Part shown: positions 7,329-14,533 of the stretch, piece after piece
How the letters are laid out: each line of letters starts with the position of its first letter
Numbering within the stretch: the first letter of the stretch is position 1
Assembly: GCA_040509055.1 (NCBI GenBank)
Contig: JBEVLT010000158.1
Span: 1-14,737, forward strand
Length of the DNA: 14,737 nt
Reading direction: 5' to 3'
DNA from: JAJKIP01 sp040509055
GTDB lineage: Bacteria; Bacteroidota; Bacteroidia; Chitinophagales; Chitinophagaceae
Translations under genes and position numbers: made by a program
Notes under the pieces: model-generated
What the model saw: only the letters and a program-made list of their open reading frames with translations
Told to the model about the DNA's origin: nothing
The model's database searches: none

Positions 7329-8696
7329 GTGCAAACACAAACGAACTTGTCATACGTCTATAAGATCACCATTGTAGCAGCGGTGGGTGGGCTGCTCTTT
7401 GGGTACGATACCGCCGTGGTGGCCGGCGCCATCGGGTTCATTCAAAAAAACTTTGGGCTCTCTGCCGCGCGCATGGGCTGGATCGCTTCCTGTGCACTGG
7501 TGGGCTGCGTAGCAGGCGCCATGTGTTCCGGTTACCTGAGCGACAGGCTGGGCCGTAAGAAAGTGCTGGTCCTGTCGGCGCTGCTGTTTGCCATCTCCTC
7601 TGCGGGCATCCTGTTTACATCCGGCCTTGATCTGTTCGTGTTGTTCCGGATCATCGGCGGGTTGGGTATCGGCATTGCTTCCATGATCTCGCCCATGTAC
7701 ATTACTGAATGTGCGCCGGCGGCTATCCGCGGAAGGCTGGTCTCCATCAACCAATTGGGCATTGTATCGGGCATCCTGCTGATCTATTTTGTGAATGCCG
7801 GCATCGCCGGGATGTATGATGAGGCCTGGAACATACATACCGGCTGGAAGTGGATGTTCGGCTCCGGCATCATCCCGTCCTTCGTATTCCTGGTGCTGCT
7901 GCTGTTTGTGCCGGAAAGCCCCCGGTGGCTGGCGCAGAACGGGAGGTTAGGAGAAGCCGAGGCTATTCTGGCGCGGATCAATGGTGCGGAGCGTGCTAAA
8001 TCAGAAATGCAGGAGATCCAACATGCTATCCATGCGGAGACCAGCTCTTTTGCCGAGCTGTTCAGGCCCGGGCTGCGGACCGCACTCGTTATCGGCATCA
8101 TCCTGTCGGTCCTTTCGCAGGTCACAGGCATCAATGCCATCATGTATTATGCACCGGAGATATTCAAAGCCACCGGCGATGGATCGGATTCGGCGCTGCT
8201 GCAGACCATCCTGGTCGGTATCGTCAACCTGCTGTTTACCATCGTAGCGATCAAATACGTGGACAAGGCGGGACGCAAAGGATTGCTGCTGGCCGGTGCT
8301 GCCGGCATGGCTATTTGCCTGGCCGTTGTCGGTGCTGCTTTTTACCTGGAGGCAGTGAAGGGATACCTGGTGCTGATCGCTATCCTGGCTTATATCGCGT
8401 GCTTTGCCATGTCGCTGGGGCCGCTGACGTTCGTTGTCATTGCCGAGATATTTCCCAACCGGGCCAGGGGACGCGCCATGTCCATCTGCCTGTTTTTCCT
8501 GTGGGTGGCCGTATTCGTGGTCTCACAGTTCTTTCCCATCCTGTTGGAATCGCTGGGCAGCGCCCGGGTGTTCTGGATATTCATGGTCATGTCGGTTGTC
8601 GCATTCCTGTTTGTCTGGAAGATGGTGCCGGAGACCAAAGGGAAGACCCTGGAAGAGATCGAGAAGCGCTGGCACCATTCGCCGGATAAAATTTGA
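7329..8696 (+). CDS. MFS sugar porter (XylE/GLUT-like), inner-membrane hexose transporter
   Basis: This 455-aa protein with about twelve hydrophobic segments belongs to the sugar porter family of the major facilitator superfamily and probably brings a monosaccharide into the cytoplasm by proton symport. Family signatures are in order: GLLFGYDTAVVAGAIGF in TM1, GYLSDRLGRKK (68-78), PESPRWL (195-201), VTGINAIMYYAPEIF (265-279), DKAGRKG, NRARGRAMS and the cytoplasmic exit motif PETKGKTLEEIE (434-445). The usual QQxxGIN of TM7 reads SQVTGIN (263-269). The start is GTG at 7329: the only nearby ATG (7324) is in another frame and reaches a stop after 17 codons. The gene begins 7 bp after the isomerase stop, suggesting translational coupling. 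D-mannose is the likely substrate because the isomerase, the ROK kinase and the GH92 gene flank it, but glucose or xylose cannot be excluded. Confidence 0.93.
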   Translation: MQTQTNLSYVYKITIVAAVGGLLFGYDTAVVAGAIGFIQKNFGLSAARMGWIASCALVGCVAGAMCSGYLSDRLGRKKVLVLSALLFAISSAGILFTSGLDLFVLFRIIGGLGIGIASMISPMYITECAPAAIRGRLVSINQLGIVSGILLIYFVNAGIAGMYDEAWNIHTGWKWMFGSGIIPSFVFLVLLLFVPESPRWLAQNGRLGEAEAILARINGAERAKSEMQEIQHAIHAETSSFAELFRPGLRTALVIGIILSVLSQVTGINAIMYYAPEIFKATGDGSDSALLQTILVGIVNLLFTIVAIKYVDKAGRKGLLLAGAAGMAICLAVVGAAFYLEAVKGYLVLIAILAYIACFAMSLGPLTFVVIAEIFPNRARGRAMSICLFFLWVAVFVVSQFFPILLESLGSARVFWIFMVMSVVAFLFVWKMVPETKGKTLEEIEKRWHHSPDKI

Positions 8697-8748
8697 TATA
8701 AACAGTAACTAACGATACAATTATTCCTTACTTATCAATCACTTTATC

Positions 8749-9546
8749 ATGAAAAAGGCTTGCTACCTGCTCATCCTGCTCGCGCTGTTTACAGCCGGCA
8801 TTTTTTCGTCCTGCAAAAAGGACGACCAACCCGACCCCAGCCGGCCGCAGATCACCCTGTCGTCCGATAAGTTCACCGGCAAATCCGGCCAGGAGCTTAC
8901 CGTGGCCGTAACGGTGGCGGCGCCCAACGGCATTGCGTCGTTTGTCATCACCAAAGGTGTGAACCTTGTGCCCGACCTCAGCTTTGGTGTCAACGGCATC
9001 CTGACGGTACCAGGCGCTACGGGCAACGAGTTTACCTACTTGTTCCGGTACACGCTCCGTCCGGAAGAGGTGGATAAGCTTGTGGGCTTCAATTTCCGCG
9101 TGGTGGATAGTAAAGGGCTGGCGGCAGAAAAAGATTTTACCCTGAATACGACTGTATCAGGCCAGCAGTTGCTGTATAGCTATCGCTGGAACCTGAAGGC
9201 AAAAGTGTGGAAGACCACGCCGCCTGCCGATGACCTGAAGCCCTGCGAGCAGGATGATTATTACCTGTTCAACCGGGATGGCAGCATGATGTTTGGTTAC
9301 GGCGCATCTGCCTGTACGTTAGATGGGCTGAACGTGTATACAAACTGGTCATTGTCGGCCGATGAAAAGGAGCTCAGCATCACGTATCATTCGCTGTTCA
9401 ACCCTGCGCAGGTAACGGTGGACAAATACCAGGTGGTATCCCTGACGCGGGACAAGCTCGTATTGAGCATTACCTACGATCTTACTGTCTTTGGATTGTC
9501 TGATCATGAGCTGTTTGAATTTACTTACGAAGCAAGCCCCCGTTAA
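8749..9546 (+). CDS. Surface lipoprotein, Ig-like N-terminus and lipocalin-like C-terminus; possible glycan-binding (SusE/F-position) protein
   Basis: This 265-aa protein has no firmly recognised function. A lipobox GIFSSC gives acylated Cys22, followed by KKDDQPD. This basic-acidic pattern right after Cys resembles the lipoprotein export signal that sends Bacteroidota lipoproteins to the cell surface. Residues about 32-137 are beta-rich and Ig-like (ITLSSDKFTG, LTVAVTVAAPNG). Residues about 145-262 have the pattern of a lipocalin-like domain: YRWNLKAKVW, then CEQDDYYLFNRDGSMMFGYG, then a Trp-containing strand (NWSLSADEKELSI). Cys166 and Cys189 could form a disulfide. It is 52 bp after the MFS gene and 34 bp before the propeller gene, so it is probably in the operon. 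By position it could act like SusE/SusF as an auxiliary binding protein, though it has no visible sequence similarity to them. Confidence 0.7.
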   Translation: MKKACYLLILLALFTAGIFSSCKKDDQPDPSRPQITLSSDKFTGKSGQELTVAVTVAAPNGIASFVITKGVNLVPDLSFGVNGILTVPGATGNEFTYLFRYTLRPEEVDKLVGFNFRVVDSKGLAAEKDFTLNTTVSGQQLLYSYRWNLKAKVWKTTPPADDLKPCEQDDYYLFNRDGSMMFGYGASACTLDGLNVYTNWSLSADEKELSITYHSLFNPAQVTVDKYQVVSLTRDKLVLSITYDLTVFGLSDHELFEFTYEASPR

Positions 9547-9580
9547 AGCATCACGATTTGTACATGTTTAATCTTTTTAT

Positions 9581-10789
9581 ATGCAAACATCTTTTGTAGT
9601 GAAGGCCGCCATCATTGCAGGTCTGTTTTTTACGGCTTCCTGTACGGAGCAGCCTGCAAAACCGAAAGCAGCGGACACCAATACCGACCTGGAGCATTTT
9701 GCCTTCACCGTGGAGGAGGCGCCGGATTGGGATGCCCTGTTCAAACGAAATGCCGGGTGGTTTGGGGGCGATGGAATTTTTGCTATTCCCATGAATGGCA
9801 TTGATTCGGCATCGGCTGATGGAGAAACGCTCATCCTGTTCAGCGACACGATGATCGGTGAGATTGAAGAAGACAAGCTGAAGCCCGGCTATACCATGAT
9901 CCACAACTCGGTGGCCCGGCTATCCGGCTCGCTGCCCGATAGCAGCCGGATCCGGTTTGATTGGGACCAAAAGGCCGGTGGTCAACCTGAGTCGGTATTC
10001 ATTCCCGGGACAGCTGCTACACAACCCGGCGATTATTACTGGCTGGGTGATGGCTTTGTAAACACAGCACACAACGGGGATATCTATTTGTTTGGTTACC
10101 GCATCCGGGATATCAAGGGCGTTACTGCCATGGGGTTTGAGCACGTGGGTTCCACGCTTATTGTAATTCCCAAAGGGAGCCAGCCGCCGTTCAGGGACCA
10201 GCGGCAGATCGATTTCCCGTTTTTCGCGGACGACAAGAGCAAAAATGGAATCGTTGCTTTTGGCAGCGGCATCCTGGTCAACACGGCGGAAGCAAAAATG
10301 CCTCATGCAGACGGGTATGTATATATCTACGGTACACGCGGCAGGAACAAAGAACTGCTGGTGGCGCGTGTATTGCCAGCACAGTTTGAACAATTTGGCG
10401 ACTGGCGTTTTTGGGACGGCAGGGGTTGGGTAACAGGTATGGATAGCGCAGCGGCCGTTACCAGCCAGGTTTCCAACGAGCTGAGCGTGTCGCCGCTGCC
10501 GGATGGCCGCTATGCGCTGTTCTTCCAGCTGGATGGTCTTACCACCACGGTGGGCATGCGCCTCGGCAGCAGCCCGGTTGGACCTTTCGGACCGCTCATC
10601 AAAATATTTGACAACAAGGCGGCGCTGGAAGGGAAAAACTTTTTCTCCTACAATGCCAAGGCACACCCTGCACTTTCCAGGCCCGGCGAACTGCTGGTGA
10701 GCTACAATATTAATTCGTTCGACTTTTTCAACGATATCAAACTGTATCCACACCTGTACCGTCCCCGGTTTGTCCGGGTAAAATATTAA
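9581..10789 (+). CDS. Beta-propeller lipoprotein resembling DUF5005/DUF4185; candidate glycoside hydrolase or glycan-binding protein
   Basis: This 402-aa protein carries a lipoprotein signal peptide with the lipobox FTASC (Cys21). The mature region shows repeated beta-propeller blade patterns. These include WFGGDGIFAIPMNG (60-73), ILFSDTMIGE (85-94), the YYWLGDGFVN segment, and the closing strand SYNINSFDFF (374-383) before LYRPRFVRV. As far as can be recognised without a search, this is the DUF5005 type, related to DUF4185; members of DUF4185 have been shown to be D-arabinan-cleaving enzymes (GH183). Asp64 and Asp89 fall in the most conserved-looking acidic positions and are candidates for catalysis; this is inference. 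The gene sits 34 bp after the lipoprotein gene and upstream of the GH92 gene. It could act on a side chain or linkage that blocks the mannosidase, or simply bind glycan. No enzymatic function is established here. Confidence 0.72.
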   Translation: MQTSFVVKAAIIAGLFFTASCTEQPAKPKAADTNTDLEHFAFTVEEAPDWDALFKRNAGWFGGDGIFAIPMNGIDSASADGETLILFSDTMIGEIEEDKLKPGYTMIHNSVARLSGSLPDSSRIRFDWDQKAGGQPESVFIPGTAATQPGDYYWLGDGFVNTAHNGDIYLFGYRIRDIKGVTAMGFEHVGSTLIVIPKGSQPPFRDQRQIDFPFFADDKSKNGIVAFGSGILVNTAEAKMPHADGYVYIYGTRGRNKELLVARVLPAQFEQFGDWRFWDGRGWVTGMDSAAAVTSQVSNELSVSPLPDGRYALFFQLDGLTTTVGMRLGSSPVGPFGPLIKIFDNKAALEGKNFFSYNAKAHPALSRPGELLVSYNINSFDFFNDIKLYPHLYRPRFVRVKY

Positions 10790-10858
10790 ATGCCGGTCTG
10801 GTCCGCTGATCGCTGACTGGCTATGACTCATTCAGCAGCATCGTTACAATACTACCAC

Positions 10859-13579
10859 ATGATGAAAAACAAACTGAAACGATTCCTGGCCGTAGCAGGT
10901 CTGCTGGCGGGCTTGCAGGCTGCTGCAGGCACAGACAATATTGCTCCCCTTGCAAGGGTGACGGCCTCTACCTTTCTCAATGCCCGGTTTGCGCCGGACC
11001 ATGTAAAGGACGGGCTGATCGGCATTGCCGGCAAGGGCGAATGGGCTTGCGAAGGCGTCACGACGGACTGGGGTTATGTACGTTTTCCCTGGATACAGCT
11101 GGATTGGGCGCAGCCGCAAGCTATCGGGCGAATCGTACTGTACGACCGGCCCGACACCAGCCAGCACATTGCAGGCGGTAAACTGGTCTTCAGCGATGGT
11201 ACTGTGATCTGGGTAAACCAGATACCCAATGACGGCACGGCCAAACTGATAACCTTTCCGGCAAAGACCGTGACGTCTGTACGTTTTGTTACCACAGACG
11301 GCAAGGGCAGCGATATCGGTTTTTCGGAGATTGAAGTATATCCCGTACGTACGGCTGCCACTGATTACACCGGCTGGGTAGACCCCTACATCGAAACGAA
11401 CCGGGGCCGTGATTTTTTCTTCGTGACCGGCTGCAGGCCTTTCGGCATGGTGAGCGCCGCGCCGCATACGCGCAACAAAAACCAGAACGGGGGCGGATAC
11501 AATTATAATGAAAACGAGGTGTTGGGTTTCGGACAGATCCATACCTGGATGATCTCGGGTATCGAAGTGATGCCGGCTGCCGCCTCAGTCGATCCTACGG
11601 GTGGCGAACAGGCCTGGAAGTCTTCCTTTAGCCACGATGACGAAGTGGTGCAGCCTGGTTACCAGCGCATGTACCTGCGGCAGCCGAAAACCTGGGTGGA
11701 GCAGACCGCCACGGAGCGGGTGAGCTTTTACCGTTTCCGTTACCCGGAAGCCATGCACACCCAGCTGCTGGTAAACCTGGGCGGCTACATGATCAACAGC
11801 ACCATGGCCAATGCCGGTATAAAGAAAGTGAATGAGAAAGAGTTTGAAGGCTCGTTCAGCTCCGTCAAGCGGTATTGGGGCGGACCAAGGGATGTGAAAG
11901 TGTATTTCGTGGTGCAGTTTGACAAGGCGCCCCGTTCGATGGATGGGTGGAAGGGCACCCGGCAATTGAAAAATATCACTGCCCTGCAGGGTGACAGCGT
12001 TGGTGTGGCCGCGCAGTATGATGTGCAGGCCGGCGATGAATTGCAAATGAAGATCGCTATCTCGTACACCAGCATAGACAACGCGAGGAAAAACCTCGAA
12101 GCGGAATGTACCACCTGGGATTTTGATGGGGTACGCAGCGATACACGAAAAATATGGAATGACTGGCTGGGACAAATCGACGTGCGGGGCGGCGACCCGG
12201 ATCAGCGCATCAAGTTTTATACAGACCTATGGCATGTGTTGATGGGCAGAAAAAAGATCAATGACGTATCGGGCGACTACCCGGACCGGACCACCGGTAA
12301 GCGGGAAGGCACCTTCACCGATGCCATTTTTAAAATAAAGACCTTACCCAGGGACCAGCAGGGCCGGGTAAAGTACAATATGTACAACTCCGATGCCTTG
12401 TGGCTGACGCAGTGGAACCTGAACATCCTGTGGGGGCTGGGCTGGCCCGAAGTACAGGATGAGCTCTCTGCTTCCATGATACAATATGCAGACAATGGTG
12501 GCCTGCTGCCGCGTGGTCCCTGTGGCGGCGGTTATTCCTATATTATGACCAGCAACCCTGCTGCTAACCTGGTGGCAGGTACCTTTCAAAAAGGACTGCT
12601 GACAAAGGTGGATGCTACTCATGCATTGGATGTGCTGAAGCGCAACCAGCTGCCCGGCGGCATGCTGGGCAGCCCGGATGATGTAGCCTTTTATATAAAG
12701 CATGGCTGGTGGAAGAACAATGCCGGCATCACGATCGAAGCGGCCTTCCAGGACTGGGCGGTGGCGCAGATGGCGTACCGACTGGGCAGGAAAAAAGATT
12801 ATGCGTATTTTATAAAACGGTCGCAGAGCTGGAAGAACTGTTACAACCCTGCGCAGAAATTATTATTTCCCAAAGACAGCGCGGGTCATTTCCTTCACAA
12901 TGATCCGCTGAGCGGTGCGGGATGGGTGGAAGCCAATGCCTGGCAGGCTACCTGGGGCATATCGCATGATATTCCTGGCCTTGCGACGCTGATGGGTGGC
13001 AACGATTCGCTTTGCAGCAAGCTGAACTATGCATTTGAAAAGGCGGCACCGCAGGATTTTGTATTTGCCTACAACGATGGCTATATCAGCTATGCCAACC
13101 AGCCCGGCCTGTCGGATGCGCATGTGTTCAACTATGCCGGACAGCCCTGGCTGACGCAGTACTGGGTACGCCGCGTGCGCGAACAGGCCTATGGCGGCAT
13201 CACGCCCGACCTGGGGTATGGCGGGCACGATGAAGATGAGGGGCAGATGGGCGCCCTGAGCGCACTGATGTCCATTGGCTTGTTCAGCCTGCAGGGCAAT
13301 GCGTCGGCCACGCCGGTATACGATATCACCAGCCCGATCTTTGACGAGATCACCATCCGGCTGGACCCGGTGTATTACCCGGGCAAAATCTTCCGGATCA
13401 TTACGCACAACAACTCCCGGGAAAATATGTACATCCAGCAGGTACGGCTGAATGGCCGGGCATTGAATGAGTTCTGGTTCACGCACGAAGAATTTGCCAA
13501 AGGCGGCACCCTGGAGATCTGGCTGGGACCGCAACCCAACAAAAGCTGGGGCGTGGGCAGCCTGCCGCCGGCCAATTAG
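10859..13579 (+). CDS. Divergent GH92-family alpha-mannosidase-like protein with N-terminal discoidin (F5/8 type C)-like domain
   Basis: This 906-aa secreted protein is probably a calcium-dependent exo-alpha-mannosidase. Start ATG 10859 (or 10862) places a clean signal peptide at the N-terminus (KNKLKRFLAVAGLLAGLQAA); an in-frame ATG at 10823 would add 12 implausible residues. There is no lipobox, so it is likely periplasmic. Residues about 27-160 form a discoidin-like beta-sandwich (NIAPLARVTAST to IGFSEIEVYP). From about 167 the GH92 region follows: WVDPYIET, RPFGMVSAAPHT, then (alpha/alpha)6-barrel signatures. Glu691 in WVEANAWQATW aligns with the family's general acid, and Asp791/Asp793 in DEDEGQM with its catalytic-base region. 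Departures from typical GH92: the HLSGTG motif is replaced by IHTWMISG (227-234), the SLWDTFR stretch by SDALWLTQWN (from 511), and GQMSAWYV by GQMGALSA. The overall assignment is firm; the cleaved linkage is unknown. Confidence 0.88.
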   Translation: MMKNKLKRFLAVAGLLAGLQAAAGTDNIAPLARVTASTFLNARFAPDHVKDGLIGIAGKGEWACEGVTTDWGYVRFPWIQLDWAQPQAIGRIVLYDRPDTSQHIAGGKLVFSDGTVIWVNQIPNDGTAKLITFPAKTVTSVRFVTTDGKGSDIGFSEIEVYPVRTAATDYTGWVDPYIETNRGRDFFFVTGCRPFGMVSAAPHTRNKNQNGGGYNYNENEVLGFGQIHTWMISGIEVMPAAASVDPTGGEQAWKSSFSHDDEVVQPGYQRMYLRQPKTWVEQTATERVSFYRFRYPEAMHTQLLVNLGGYMINSTMANAGIKKVNEKEFEGSFSSVKRYWGGPRDVKVYFVVQFDKAPRSMDGWKGTRQLKNITALQGDSVGVAAQYDVQAGDELQMKIAISYTSIDNARKNLEAECTTWDFDGVRSDTRKIWNDWLGQIDVRGGDPDQRIKFYTDLWHVLMGRKKINDVSGDYPDRTTGKREGTFTDAIFKIKTLPRDQQGRVKYNMYNSDALWLTQWNLNILWGLGWPEVQDELSASMIQYADNGGLLPRGPCGGGYSYIMTSNPAANLVAGTFQKGLLTKVDATHALDVLKRNQLPGGMLGSPDDVAFYIKHGWWKNNAGITIEAAFQDWAVAQMAYRLGRKKDYAYFIKRSQSWKNCYNPAQKLLFPKDSAGHFLHNDPLSGAGWVEANAWQATWGISHDIPGLATLMGGNDSLCSKLNYAFEKAAPQDFVFAYNDGYISYANQPGLSDAHVFNYAGQPWLTQYWVRRVREQAYGGITPDLGYGGHDEDEGQMGALSALMSIGLFSLQGNASATPVYDITSPIFDEITIRLDPVYYPGKIFRIITHNNSRENMYIQQVRLNGRALNEFWFTHEEFAKGGTLEIWLGPQPNKSWGVGSLPPAN

Positions 13580-13646
13580 TAATCATCAACACAGCAACTA
13601 TACGCGGCGCAATTGCGTCCTTCGCAGTAAGCTATTGATTTTTTTC

Positions 13647-14510
13647 ATGCAACACAACATCGTTACAGGCATCGATATCGGGGGTTCGCATATTACAGCG
13701 GCGCTGGTGGACCTGGATACACAGTCCATCATCCGGGAGTCGCTGGTACGCGAGCGGGTCGATAGCAAAGGCGAACAGGCGCAGATCATTCGCGAGTGGA
13801 CGGCCGCTATTGCCCGCTGCCGTTCCTTCCGGACAGGGGTGCTGCCGCAGATCGGTATTGCCATGCCCGGACCTTTTGATTATGAAAACGGCATCAGCCT
13901 GATACAGGGGCTGGACAAATTTGACGCGTTGTACGGGGCCAATGTAAAGACATTGCTGGCGCAGGAGCTGGGCAATGCCCCGGGGGATATTTTCCTGATG
14001 AATGATGCCAGCTGCTTCCTGAAAGGCGAAGTGTTTGGCGGAGCTGTAAAAAACTGCCGGGAGGTGATCGGCATTACCCTGGGCACCGGGCTGGGATCGG
14101 CGGTGGTGCGGGAGGGAAAATTGTTTGATGGCGACCTGTATTGTACGCCGTACCGTGACGGGGTAGCGGAAGATTATCTCTCCACCCGTTGGTTTGTCAG
14201 GCGCTACCGGGGGCTGACCGGCAGGGAGGTGAAAGATGTAAAAGCCCTGAGCCAACAGGTGCCGGATGATGCGGTGGCGCAGGACCTGTTCCGGGAGTTT
14301 GGCCGTCACCTCGGCGAGGTGCTGGCTGCCTGGAGCCGAAAGCACCGGGTAGATACAGTGGTGATCGGCGGCAACATTGTCCAGGCCTGGGAGCTGTTCG
14401 TTCCCGAAGCCGAAAAGCTGCTGCAGCAGCAGGAATTGGTGATCTCGCTGCATCGCGCCAGCCTTGGCGAAGAAGCGGCCCTGCTCGGGGCCGGTAGTTT
14501 ATGCCGGTAA
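13647..14510 (+). CDS. ROK-family sugar kinase (putative mannokinase/glucokinase)
   Basis: This 287-aa cytoplasmic protein is a ROK (repressor/ORF/kinase) member without a DNA-binding domain, so a kinase. The ATP phosphate-1 motif is GIDIGGSHITAAL with Asp10. Next come IGIAMPGPFDYENG, the catalytic-base segment NDASCFLKGE (Asp120) and the phosphate-2 motif LGTGLGSA (145-152). The zinc-binding CxCGxxGCxE typical of many ROK enzymes is missing. In its place is a shorter segment, PYRDGVAEDYLS, in which Glu175 may keep the sugar-contact role. The ATG at 13647 places the phosphate-1 motif at the normal distance; an in-frame ATG at 13467 lies inside the GH92 gene and adds 60 unrelated residues. It starts 67 bp after the GH92 gene. 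With the isomerase in the same cluster, phosphorylation of mannose is the likely role; glucose, fructose or an amino sugar remain possible. Confidence 0.88.
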   Translation: MQHNIVTGIDIGGSHITAALVDLDTQSIIRESLVRERVDSKGEQAQIIREWTAAIARCRSFRTGVLPQIGIAMPGPFDYENGISLIQGLDKFDALYGANVKTLLAQELGNAPGDIFLMNDASCFLKGEVFGGAVKNCREVIGITLGTGLGSAVVREGKLFDGDLYCTPYRDGVAEDYLSTRWFVRRYRGLTGREVKDVKALSQQVPDDAVAQDLFREFGRHLGEVLAAWSRKHRVDTVVIGGNIVQAWELFVPEAEKLLQQQELVISLHRASLGEEAALLGAGSLCR

Positions 14511-14533
14511 AAAGGTTCCCTATTTTTTCCGGC
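14503..14533 (+). terminator. Weak candidate terminator hairpin at the end of the ROK gene
   Basis: GCCGG (14503-14507) and CCGGC (14529-14533) pair, followed inward by one mismatch and AAAAA (14509-14513) with TTTTT (14523-14527). The 9-nt loop is 14514-14522. The 5' arm overlaps the ROK stop codon. A T-rich run lies within the 3' arm instead of after the stem, so this is not a classic intrinsic terminator. It does lie where the operon would be expected to end. Confidence 0.3.

Noticed and set aside
7324..7377. Small ATG-initiated frame of 17 codons overlapping the porter start.
   Set aside because: No family pattern, and it lies inside a stronger reading frame. A leader-peptide role is conceivable but unsupported.
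10823..10858. Earlier ATG for the GH92 gene at 10823.
   Set aside because: It would place 12 polar residues ahead of an otherwise standard signal peptide beginning at 10859.
13467..13646. Upstream extension of the ROK gene by 60 codons from an ATG inside the GH92 gene.
   Set aside because: The added residues are out-of-frame GH92 sequence plus intergenic DNA. The family phosphate-1 motif begins eight residues after the ATG at 13647.
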